DNA of 16,812 nucleotides from Clostridia bacterium (GTDB lineage: Bacteria; Bacillota; Clostridia; Christensenellales; HGM11417). The notes below the pieces were generated by a model, which saw nothing but the letters and a program-made list of their open reading frames with translations, was not told where the DNA came from and did no database searches. The position numbers were made by a program, and so were the translations under genes. Positions 1 through 6,769 of this stretch are shown piece by piece. Position 1 is the first letter of the stretch, and every line of letters begins with the position of its first letter. Location of the stretch: assembly GCA_017407365.1 (NCBI GenBank), contig JAFQWR010000022.1, positions 1-16,812 of the forward strand, given 5' to 3'.

Positions 1-181
1 ATCCGATGCCCGTGCTGTCCATAAACGAAACGCCCGTAAGATCAAAAATAACGGTATCACATTCTGATTTTTCGATGAAGCCGTCCATTTTCTGCCGAAT
101 GCTTTCTGCTCCGTTATCATCAATTTCACCGTAAAGAGTCAGAATAAGCTTGTTTTGACGAATACCTGCTTTAACTGTCAT
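1..181 (-). CDS. spoIIAA: Anti-sigma factor antagonist, STAS domain (probably SpoIIAA), 5' part only
   Basis: The first 60 codons are present and the rest lies beyond the left edge. The visible protein has the STAS pattern: beta strands, then GEID at residues 18-21, then the phosphorylation loop FMDSTGIG at 53-60. Ser56 matches the serine phosphorylated by SpoIIAB in SpoIIAA (or by RsbW in RsbV). In the SpoIIAA family the unphosphorylated protein displaces SpoIIAB from sigma-F and so switches on forespore transcription. The start at 181 has a GGGAGG ribosome binding site (187-192) five bases away. A perfect Spo0A box upstream favours SpoIIAA over RsbV. The decisive context, spoIIAB and sigF downstream, would lie outside the window. 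Family call secure, sporulation assignment likely. Confidence 0.8.
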   Translation of the reverse strand, partial: MTVKAGIRQNKLILTLYGEIDDNGAESIRQKMDGFIEKSECDTVIFDLTGVSFMDSTGIG

Positions 182-220
182 GAATACCTCCCGTAGTCCC
201 CCGCAAACGGGTTCGTTTCC

Positions 221-226
221 ATTATA
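221..226 (-). promoter_or_regulatory. Probable -10 element for spoIIAA
   Basis: The minus strand reads TATAAT here, about 40 bases before the spoIIAA start codon. No sigma-A -35 is visible at 17 bases (AGAAGG is there), which fits an activator-dependent promoter. A sigma-H promoter, as known for B. subtilis spoIIA, was not recognisable. Confidence 0.4.
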
Positions 227-258
227 AAGGTTTTTTTGATGCGCCTTCTGACTGAATT

Positions 259-265
259 TGTCGAA
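259..265. promoter_or_regulatory. Spo0A binding box upstream of spoIIAA
   Basis: TGTCGAA reads on the plus strand and matches the Spo0A box consensus TGNCGAA exactly. It lies upstream of the minus-strand TATAAT at 221-226, so it is near -45 to -51 for the likely spoIIAA start site. That position suits an activator. A chance match in this short region is possible but uncommon. Confidence 0.5.
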
Positions 266-300
266 GGCTGTCTTTTTATGTTGTATGATTTACCCGTAAA

Positions 301-329
301 TTGTTGACACAGTCTTGGGTGGTTATACT
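301..329 (+). promoter_or_regulatory. Possible sigma-A promoter of the integrase
   Basis: TTGTTG (301-306) and TATACT (324-329) are 17 bases apart. The better-looking TTGACA at 304-309 is only 14 bases from the same -10, so the weaker hexamer is preferred on spacing. This leaves a leader of about 80 bases before the integrase start. Confidence 0.4.
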
Positions 330-415
330 GCAAAAGAAAAATAAATAAAAGGAGTCAAACAAATTTTACCCTTTTAAGGTGTATATATTATGAGGGGTTT
401 GTTTAGGAGAATAAA

Positions 416-1405
416 ATGGAAGAACAGAATTATACCGTTCGCGAGTGGGCAATGCATTGGCTGGATGTTTATATGCGCTACGACTGTAAACCGCGTACCT
501 ACGATCATTACCTTTCCACCGTGGAAAAGCACATAGCGCCTGCGCTGGGGGATTATTATGTATCGGAGCTCACGCTCGACCGTGTGCAGTGCTTTGTGTC
601 ACAGCTCAGAAAAAACGGAAACAGAATCACCGGGGAGGGGCTTTCGGACGGAACCGTCTGCACCATCCTTGCCGTTTTAAGTGCGTGCATGAGTGCGGCG
701 GAGCGCGCCGGTATCATCGAGGGCAATCCTTGCCGTCTGGTGAGGCGCCCTACGGGAAAAACAAAAAAGGCGCAGGCCTTTACCGTGAAGGAGCAGCACG
801 CCATTGTCAAGTACATTGAGAGGGTTAAAAAGCCCAAGAATATCGGTATTTTACTTTCGCTGTATGCGGGGCTTCGCATAGGGGAGGTTTTGGCTCTTAC
901 GTGGAAGGACGTGGATTTCAAGCGCTCTCTTTTAACGGTGAATAAATCGGTGGGCAGAGTACGGGACGAAAAGAGGGCATACTATACCCTTGTGGGTAAG
1001 CCCAAAAGCGCTTCCTCAGAGCGTGTTATTCCGTTGCCTCCTCAGCTGGTCAGTGCCTTGAAGGCTGTAAGAAGTGAAAGCAAGGGCGATTACGTGGTAA
1101 GCAATCAAAAGGGAGAGGCCATCTGCGTGCGTACCTATCAATACAGCTTTCAGTCCATGCTCAAAAAGCTGAAAAACGTGCGTGTACTCAATTATCACAC
1201 CCTGCGTCATACCTTTGCCACACGCGCCTTAGAGTGCGGTATGGACGTAAAAACACTGAGCGAGCTGATGGGGCACAGCAATCCTGCCATTACGCTTGCA
1301 AGGTATGCGCACAGCCAATACGAGCATAAAAGGCGCATGATGAATAAGCTGGGCAGGCTGATGCCGCAGGCGGTGGAGTTTCCCGAGGAAGAGGACGGGG
1401 AATAA
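416..1405 (+). CDS. Tyrosine recombinase (phage/ICE-type integrase)
   Basis: A complete 329-residue site-specific recombinase that would cut and join DNA through a covalent phosphotyrosine. Residues 6-105 form the SAM-like core-binding domain, and the catalytic domain follows from about 120. All catalytic residues are visible: Arg154 (in AGLRIGEVLALTW), Lys197, His261 and Arg264 (HTLRH), His287 (LMGHS) and Tyr297 (ARYAH). The N-terminal AP2-like arm-binding domain common in Tn916-type integrases appears to be absent. The start has an AGGAG site at 404-408. No excisionase, relaxase, transposase or phage gene lies nearby, and the flanks are housekeeping genes. It could be an active integrase whose element was lost, or a resident recombinase with a host role. 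It is unlikely to be XerC or XerD, because the N-terminal domain is of integrase type. The family is certain; the role is unknown. Confidence 0.9.
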   Translation: MEEQNYTVREWAMHWLDVYMRYDCKPRTYDHYLSTVEKHIAPALGDYYVSELTLDRVQCFVSQLRKNGNRITGEGLSDGTVCTILAVLSACMSAAERAGIIEGNPCRLVRRPTGKTKKAQAFTVKEQHAIVKYIERVKKPKNIGILLSLYAGLRIGEVLALTWKDVDFKRSLLTVNKSVGRVRDEKRAYYTLVGKPKSASSERVIPLPPQLVSALKAVRSESKGDYVVSNQKGEAICVRTYQYSFQSMLKKLKNVRVLNYHTLRHTFATRALECGMDVKTLSELMGHSNPAITLARYAHSQYEHKRRMMNKLGRLMPQAVEFPEEEDGE

Positions 1406-1484
1406 CAGAGGAGGCTTTTTCGGGCTCAGGCGCAAAAGCGGCGGGGGTGATAAGCTCACCGGGTAAGACGGTCTATGTGTAAAG

Positions 1485-1527
1485 CAAAAAAAAGAGTGAA
1501 CGGGTAATACCTGACTCGTTCACTCTT
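1485..1527 (-). terminator. Rho-independent terminator of rqcH, between convergent genes
   Basis: A perfect 11-bp stem pairs 1492-1502 with 1517-1527 around a 14-base loop. On the minus strand the stem is followed by a T run (plus-strand A run 1485-1493), so it terminates rqcH. On the plus strand it is followed only by moderately T-rich sequence, so it may also weakly stop integrase transcripts. Confidence 0.85.
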
Positions 1528-1554
1528 ATATTATTTATGCGGTTGTGACGTGCT

Positions 1555-3285
1555 TTATTTTATCAGCTCGGAATGCAGGGTGGGGGTAACGTATGCGGTG
1601 GAAAAATCGGTATAAACAACAAAGCCTGCCTTTGCGCCGCGGGGCTTTTTTACGTATCTGCGCTCGGCGTAATCTACCGCAGTTTTGCCCGACTGCGCCG
1701 CCTCAGAGCGGTATGCGGCAATCTCTGCCGCCGCTTGCAGTACCTCGTTGGGCACGCTTTTTCCGTCGGTGACAATCAGCACGTGCGAGCCGTGATGGTC
1801 CTTTACATGCATCCAGATGTCGTGCGACTTTGCGTAAGCGAAGGTAATGGTGTCGTTCTGGGTGTTGTTTCTGCCTGCCCATACCGTAAAGCCCTGTATT
1901 TCATAGCGCACGGGTGCGCTGGGCTTTTGCGGCTGCTTTGCACCCTTTTTGCTCTCCTTCGGCTTGGGGAAAATTCCCTGATCGATCAGCTCCTTTGCAA
2001 TTTCCGCAAGCTCCTCGGGCTCCTCGCAGGCTGAAAAGCTGTATAAAACGGAGGAGAGGTAATCGACAAGCGCAGAGGTTTCCTCCACCGATTTGGTCAG
2101 ATATTCGGCGGCGGCACGCATTTTTGCATACTTTTTGTAGTAGCTCTGCGCGTTTTGTGCGGGAGAAAGCCTTTCGTCCAGCGTGATTTCCACATCGGGG
2201 CAGTCTTCCTCGTAGTAGTTCTGCGCAATCAGCTTTTTATCGCCCTGCCTGATGCGGTATAGATTTGCGGTTATCAATTCTCCGTAAAGGCGCATTTTTT
2301 CCGCCTTTTCCGTATCCAAAAGCTGTTGACGTTGCAGGCTGAGCTTTTTGGTCTGCTTGCTTAGCTGGCTTTTTACCTTCTGCTGCAGCTCGCGTGAGCG
2401 CTCCGAAAAACGCTTTTGCTTATCGCTCTGATAATAGAATACGTCCAATGCGGCGTTTACGCTTTCATAGGGGATAAATTCGTTTGCGCGGCAGCGGTAG
2501 GGAAAGGCAAAGCAATCGGTCAGCCTTTCGCTGTATTTCGATAGGCAAGGGGCGTATTCCGCTCTGCTTGCAAAGGCGGAAGCCTGCTTTGCAATTGCCT
2601 GCTGCTGCAAGGGCGAAAGCGATTCGGGCGAGTTGTTTCCGATTGCGCGGTAAACGATTTCCTCCGCGGTGGCGGTGGCAATGCCCGCAACGAATGAGGT
2701 AAGCAGCTTAACGGGCGGCACCGTGGGGTTTTGCGCCAACAATTCTCTCAGCTCCTGCTCCTGCCAGAGTGTCATGCGAAGGGAGGGCTTGGGTGGCTCG
2801 TAGGTGAGCCCGGGAAAGATGTGCCGTACACTGCCTGTATCGAGCGAGGCGGTTTTAATGGCGGATAGGATTTTACCCTTGCCGTCCGTTAAAATCAGAT
2901 TGCTGTATTTACCCATCAGTTCTGCGTGCAGGGTGCGTGTTTCCTCGTCCTTTAAGTCCGTTTTACAAAGGAATCTGAACGAGATGATGCGCTCAGACGG
3001 GTCGTTGCTTACGTCGGTGAGGGTTGCGCCGATGAGGTATTTTCTCAGTGCCATCACAAAGGGCGGTGCGGCAATCGGGTTTTCCTTGGCGTGCTCGGTA
3101 ATATGGCACCTTGGCAGGGCGGCGTTTGCCGAAAGCAGAAGCCTTTTTGTCCCCATTCCGGTGCGGTATAAAAACAGAACAATTTCGTCGCGCTCGGGCT
3201 GGACGGCCTTGTTGACCTTTGCGTCCGTTAAGGTGCGGCGAAGCTCGTCTGCAATATACGAAAGAGTATAGGCGTCGTTGGGCAT
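1555..3285 (-). CDS. rqcH: Ribosome quality control protein RqcH (NFACT family, formerly fibronectin-binding/YloA)
   Basis: A 576-residue NFACT protein. The family binds 50S subunits carrying stalled nascent chains and recruits tRNA-Ala to add C-terminal alanine tails that mark the chain for degradation, in B. subtilis by ClpXP. The NFACT-N domain fills roughly residues 1-200, a lysine/glutamine-rich coiled coil about 288-345, and the NFACT-R (DUF814) domain about 455-560 with DIWMHVKDHHGSHVLI at 489-504. The start at 3285 was chosen for its AGGAGA site five bases upstream; a further in-frame ATG 36 bases earlier has none. The Asp97-Arg98 pair of B. subtilis RqcH, needed for tailing, appears here as Glu98-Arg99. 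The adjacent Glu-Ile-Met motif appears as Glu122-Leu123-Met124. The gene is divergent from trigger factor, and clpP and clpX lie just beyond. Confidence 0.92.
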   Translation of the reverse strand: MPNDAYTLSYIADELRRTLTDAKVNKAVQPERDEIVLFLYRTGMGTKRLLLSANAALPRCHITEHAKENPIAAPPFVMALRKYLIGATLTDVSNDPSERIISFRFLCKTDLKDEETRTLHAELMGKYSNLILTDGKGKILSAIKTASLDTGSVRHIFPGLTYEPPKPSLRMTLWQEQELRELLAQNPTVPPVKLLTSFVAGIATATAEEIVYRAIGNNSPESLSPLQQQAIAKQASAFASRAEYAPCLSKYSERLTDCFAFPYRCRANEFIPYESVNAALDVFYYQSDKQKRFSERSRELQQKVKSQLSKQTKKLSLQRQQLLDTEKAEKMRLYGELITANLYRIRQGDKKLIAQNYYEEDCPDVEITLDERLSPAQNAQSYYKKYAKMRAAAEYLTKSVEETSALVDYLSSVLYSFSACEEPEELAEIAKELIDQGIFPKPKESKKGAKQPQKPSAPVRYEIQGFTVWAGRNNTQNDTITFAYAKSHDIWMHVKDHHGSHVLIVTDGKSVPNEVLQAAAEIAAYRSEAAQSGKTAVDYAERRYVKKPRGAKAGFVVYTDFSTAYVTPTLHSELIK

Positions 3286-3336
3286 AGTTCTCCTTTTTTT
3301 GCCTGTTTTTGGGCATTGCACTTGCTGTTCTTATTT

Positions 3337-3345
3337 ATTATAGCA
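3337..3345 (-). promoter_or_regulatory. Extended -10 promoter element of rqcH
   Basis: The minus strand reads TGCTATAAT, an extended -10. The only -35-like hexamer is TTGAAC (3363-3368), 20 bases away and so poorly spaced. The start codon is about 50 bases downstream. Confidence 0.5.
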
Positions 3346-3373
3346 TATTTCAGTAAAAACTCGTTCAAAAAAT

Positions 3374-3402
3374 TTGCATTATTTTGAAAAGTATGCTAAA
3401 AT
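3374..3402 (+). promoter_or_regulatory. Sigma-A promoter of tig
   Basis: TTGCAT (3374-3379) and TAAAAT (3397-3402) are 17 bases apart, and TGC just before the -10 makes it an extended -10. It lies back-to-back with the rqcH promoter; the two -10 elements are 54 bases apart. Confidence 0.65.
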
Positions 3403-3442
3403 ATGGTGTGCAATTAAGGAGTTTTGGAAGGAGTACCGTATT

Positions 3443-4759
3443 ATGAACTATACCGTTTCCCAAAAAGAAGAAAATCTTTATGAGATTAAAATCACTTTGA
3501 GCGCCGAAGAATGGAACGAAGCCAACGTGCGCGCCTACGAAAAGAATAAACACAAATATTCTTTCGGTGGCTTCCGCAAGGGTCACGTTCCCCGTCGCGT
3601 ACTGCTCAATGCATACGGCGAGGGCCTTTTCTATGAAGAGGCTTTCCAGGATAGCTTCCCCCGTTACTACGGCGAGGTGCTTGAAAAAGAAACGCAGATT
3701 GTTCCCGTAGACGTACCCGATGTAGACGTTGAATCCATCAGCGAAGAGGGCATCACCTATGTGGCTCTCGTTCCCACCAAGCCCGTTGTGGTTGTAGAAA
3801 CCTACAAGGGTATCGAGGTGGAAAAGAAGGCTGTTCGTGTAACCGAGAAGGAAATTGAGGAGGAGATCGAAAAGGACCGTGAGCGCGTTGCACGCATGGT
3901 ATCCGTTTCGGACCGTCCCGCACAGAACGGCGACACCGTTATCATCGATTACAGCGGTAGCGTAGACGGCGTTAAGTTTGACGGCGGCACCGCAGAAAAG
4001 CAGAGCTTAGAGCTTGGCAGCGGCAGATTTATCCCCGGCTTTGAAGAGCAGGTTGTAGGCATGGCTATCGGTGAGGAGCGTGACATCAACGTAACCTTCC
4101 CCGCTGAATACGGCGAGAAGTCTCTTGCAGGCAAGGCTGCTGTTTTTGCCATCAAGCTGCATGAAATCCAGGTTAAGGAAATCCCCGCACTCGACGATGA
4201 GTTCGTAAAAGACGTATCTGAGTTCGACACCGTGAAGGAATATAAGGCAGACGTTAAGGCTCGCCTGAAACAGAAAAAGGAAAAACAGGCTGAAACGGAA
4301 TGGGAAAACGCTCTCGTGCAGAAAATCTGCGATGGCGTTACCGTAAGCATTCCCAAGGCTATGATTGAGGCTCAGATCGACGAGATGGTGCAGGAGTTCT
4401 CCTACCGTCTGATGTATCAGGGCTTAAAGCTCAACGATTATCTTGGCTACATCGGTCAGTCGATGGAGCAGTTCCGCGAAAGCTACACCGAGCCTGCTGA
4501 GCGTCAGGTTAAAACGCGCCTGGTGTTTGAGGCTCTTATCAAGCAGGAGGGTCTTGCTTGCACCGACGAGGAATTCGATGCAAAAGTAAAGGAACAGGCA
4601 GAATCGGTGCAGAAGGATTTCGAGGAGTACAAGAAGGGTATGCCCGAGCGTCAGGTTGAGTATATCAGAAACGAAATCGTTATCGACAAGCTTTTCGATA
4701 TGCTGCGCACTTACAATCCCCCCAAGGCAAAGGCTAAAAAGGATACCGCAGCAGAATAA
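3443..4759 (+). CDS. tig: Trigger factor (ribosome-associated chaperone and prolyl isomerase)
   Basis: A 438-residue chaperone that docks at the ribosome exit tunnel and shields nascent chains. The ribosome-binding signature GFRKGHVP occupies residues 43-50, the same positions as in E. coli. The FKBP-type prolyl isomerase domain covers about 163-243, and the helical C-terminal chaperone arms follow to about 420. The tail is short and rich in lysine and alanine. The start at 3443 is set by an AAGGAG site at 3428-3433; an earlier in-frame ATG at 3374 falls inside the promoter. A terminator follows, so tig is probably mostly monocistronic although it heads the Clp-Lon group. Confidence 0.96.
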   Translation: MNYTVSQKEENLYEIKITLSAEEWNEANVRAYEKNKHKYSFGGFRKGHVPRRVLLNAYGEGLFYEEAFQDSFPRYYGEVLEKETQIVPVDVPDVDVESISEEGITYVALVPTKPVVVVETYKGIEVEKKAVRVTEKEIEEEIEKDRERVARMVSVSDRPAQNGDTVIIDYSGSVDGVKFDGGTAEKQSLELGSGRFIPGFEEQVVGMAIGEERDINVTFPAEYGEKSLAGKAAVFAIKLHEIQVKEIPALDDEFVKDVSEFDTVKEYKADVKARLKQKKEKQAETEWENALVQKICDGVTVSIPKAMIEAQIDEMVQEFSYRLMYQGLKLNDYLGYIGQSMEQFRESYTEPAERQVKTRLVFEALIKQEGLACTDEEFDAKVKEQAESVQKDFEEYKKGMPERQVEYIRNEIVIDKLFDMLRTYNPPKAKAKKDTAAE

Positions 4760-4777
4760 TTGCATTTACGCACGAAG

Positions 4778-4809
4778 AAGGGTCAGGCGAAATTCGTCTG
4801 TCCCTTTTT
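4778..4809 (+). terminator. Rho-independent terminator after tig
   Basis: A long imperfect stem pairs AAGGGTCAGGCGAA (4778-4791) with the arm ending at 4806. It has one T-T mismatch and one G-T pair and leads into a five-T run (4805-4809). Confidence 0.75.
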
Positions 4810-4852
4810 GCAAAAAATCAAAAAAACGTGTAAAACCGCATAAAAGTGGTTA

Positions 4853-4858
4853 TATACT
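4853..4858 (+). promoter_or_regulatory. Possible -10 element of the clpP-clpX-lon transcript
   Basis: TATACT lies 39 bases before the clpP start and after the tig terminator, where a promoter is expected. No good -35 is present; TGTAAA at 4829-4834 with an 18-base spacer is the best. No CtsR heptad repeat or CIRCE element was seen between tig and clpP. Confidence 0.4.
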
Positions 4859-4896
4859 ATTTGTAAGAAATTAGATTTGGGAGGAAAAGGAGTTTT

Positions 4897-5478
4897 ATGA
4901 TTATCCCTACCGTTATCGACAAGCACGAGGGCGTTGAACGCGCATACGACATTTACAGCCGTCTGTTAGAGGACCGTGTTGTATTTTTGGGCGGAGAGGT
5001 GAACGATGCTTCCGCAAACAGCATCATCGCTCAGCTTTTGTATCTTGAGGGAAAGGATCCCGAAAAGGATATCTTTTTGTATATCAACAGCCCCGGTGGA
5101 TCTGTTACCGCAGGTATGGCAATCTACGATACCATGCGCTATATCAAGTGCGACGTTGCTACCATCTGTGTAGGTCTTGCCGCAAGCATGGGTGCCGTTC
5201 TGCTCACCGCAGGCACCAAGGGTAAGCGTTCTGCTTTGCCCAACAGCGAAATTATGATTCACCAGCCCTTAGGCGGAGCGCAGGGTCAGGCGACGGAAAT
5301 TGAAATTGCCGCACGCCACATTTTGAAAACGCGCAACAAATTAAACGGAATTTTATCCGAATGTACCGGTCAGCCCTTAGCTACGATCGAGCATGATGTA
5401 GAGCGCGACAATTTTATGGATGCCGAGGAGGCTTTGAAATACGGTCTGATCGATAAGATTTACACCGACCGCAAATAA
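4897..5478 (+). CDS. clpP: ATP-dependent Clp protease proteolytic subunit ClpP
   Basis: A 193-residue serine peptidase forming the double-heptamer chamber fed by ClpX and other Clp ATPases. The triad is Ser97 (GLAASMGA), His122 (MIHQPLGG) and Asp171 (VERDNFM), at the standard mature-ClpP positions. YINSPGGSVTAG at 62-73 is the conserved substrate-strand region. The propeptide is at most a few residues. An AAGGAG site precedes the start. clpX follows after 48 bases, which suggests ClpXP is made from one message. Confidence 0.97.
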   Translation: MIIPTVIDKHEGVERAYDIYSRLLEDRVVFLGGEVNDASANSIIAQLLYLEGKDPEKDIFLYINSPGGSVTAGMAIYDTMRYIKCDVATICVGLAASMGAVLLTAGTKGKRSALPNSEIMIHQPLGGAQGQATEIEIAARHILKTRNKLNGILSECTGQPLATIEHDVERDNFMDAEEALKYGLIDKIYTDRK

Positions 5479-5496
5479 GTCTTTTCCGGCACAAAG

Positions 5497-5522
5497 CTTG
5501 CCCGAATCCGGGCAAGAAGGAG
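5497..5522 (+). promoter_or_regulatory. Intercistronic hairpin abutting the clpX ribosome binding site
   Basis: A perfect 8-bp stem, CTTGCCCG (5497-5504) with CGGGCAAG (5509-5516), closes an AATC loop. The ribosome binding site AAGGAG (5517-5522) starts on the next base. No T run follows, so it is not an intrinsic terminator. It could be an RNA-processing or stability element, or could affect clpX initiation. Confidence 0.6.
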
Positions 5523-5526
5523 TGTT

Positions 5527-6762
5527 ATGAAGGATACCGAAAACAGATGTATGATGTGTGGCAGGACAGAGCAGGAGGTTGGCTATCTCATCGAGGGTGA
5601 GATCAGCAACTTTATCTGTGATCGCTGTGTTTCTCTCTGCGCCGAGGCAATCGAGCGCTTCAAGGAGGAAAACGGCGAGGGCTCCTTAAAGAGTGAGGAT
5701 ATCACCCTGTTAAAGCCTGCTGAAATCAAAGCGCGCTTAGACGAATACGTTGTGGGGCAGGATACCGCAAAGCGTGTGCTTTCCGTTGCTGTATACAATC
5801 ACTATAAGCGTGTATTAAACGGCGAAAAAACGGAAACGGAAATCGAAAAAAGCAACGTGCTTCTGCTTGGCCCCACGGGCAGTGGAAAAACGATGCTTGC
5901 CCGTACGCTTGCTAAAATACTCAACGTGCCCTTTGCCATTGCCGATGCCACCACCTTAACGGAGGCAGGCTACGTGGGTGAGGACGTGGAGAATATTCTG
6001 TTAAAGCTGATTCAGGCGGCGGATTACGATATTGAACGTGCGCAAAAGGGCATCATTTATATCGATGAAATTGATAAAATCTGCCGTAAATCCGAAAATG
6101 TTTCCATCACGAGGGATGTTTCGGGTGAGGGCGTGCAGCAGGCTCTTCTGAAAATTATCGAAAGCACCGTGGCATCCGTGCCTCCGCAGGGTGGCAGAAA
6201 GCATCCCAATCAGGAGATGCTCCAGCTGGATACCACCAACATTCTGTTCATTTGTGGCGGAGCCTTCGTGGGCTTAGACCGCATTGTGGGCAAGCGTCAG
6301 GATACCACCTCGCTTGGCTTTGGCGGAACGGTGCGCACCGAAAACGAACGGAAGAAGGCAGAGCTGTTAAAGGAAATTCAGCCGCAGGATCTGATCAAAT
6401 ACGGCTTGATTCCCGAGTTTGTGGGCAGACTTCCCATCGTTGTTTCCATCGACGAGCTGGATGAAACCGCATTGGTCAATATTTTAACGCAACCCAAAAA
6501 TGCAATCGTTAAGCAATACTGCTCGTTGATGAAGATGGATGGCATTGAGCTGGAATTCGAAAACGAGGCCGTGCTCGCCGTTGCAAAGAAGGCAATTTCT
6601 CTGAAAACGGGTGCAAGAGGATTAAGAACGATTCTGGAAAACGCTATGCTGAGCATGATGTACGAGGTTCCCTCCGACAGCAGTGTCAGCAAGGTAATAG
6701 TCACTGCAGATGCCATCAACGGTACAGGTAAGCCCGTATACGTTCGTAAAGAGGCTGTATAG
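5527..6762 (+). CDS. clpX: ATP-dependent Clp protease ATPase subunit ClpX
   Basis: A 411-residue AAA+ unfoldase that delivers tagged substrates to ClpP. The N-terminal zinc-binding domain has Cys8, Cys11, Cys31 and Cys34. Walker A is GPTGSGKT (115-122) and Walker B is IIYIDEID (176-183). The pore loops are GYVG (148-151) and RKH (224-226). The ClpP-docking loop is Leu263-Gly264-Phe265, and the sensor-2 GARG lies at 362-365. All are intact. It lies between clpP and lon; lon's ribosome binding site overlaps the clpX stop codon, so the two are co-transcribed and perhaps translationally coupled. Confidence 0.97.
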   Translation: MKDTENRCMMCGRTEQEVGYLIEGEISNFICDRCVSLCAEAIERFKEENGEGSLKSEDITLLKPAEIKARLDEYVVGQDTAKRVLSVAVYNHYKRVLNGEKTETEIEKSNVLLLGPTGSGKTMLARTLAKILNVPFAIADATTLTEAGYVGEDVENILLKLIQAADYDIERAQKGIIYIDEIDKICRKSENVSITRDVSGEGVQQALLKIIESTVASVPPQGGRKHPNQEMLQLDTTNILFICGGAFVGLDRIVGKRQDTTSLGFGGTVRTENERKKAELLKEIQPQDLIKYGLIPEFVGRLPIVVSIDELDETALVNILTQPKNAIVKQYCSLMKMDGIELEFENEAVLAVAKKAISLKTGARGLRTILENAMLSMMYEVPSDSSVSKVIVTADAINGTGKPVYVRKEAV

Positions 6763-6769
6763 GAGCAGT

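Noticed and set aside
304..329. TTGACA (304-309) with TATACT (324-329) as the integrase promoter
   Set aside because: The spacer is only 14 bases; TTGTTG at 301-306 gives the proper 17.
1446..1460. Small hairpin GGTGA-TAAGC-TCACC after the integrase
   Set aside because: A 5-bp stem with no T run; not convincing as a terminator or att site.
182..1554. Direct repeats flanking the integrase that could be att sites
   Set aside because: Only a 7-base match (AATACCT near 183 and near 1506) was found, well within chance.
6710..6769. N-terminal extension of Lon from an upstream ATG
   Set aside because: It lies within clpX in another frame, has no ribosome binding site and adds no Lon-like sequence.
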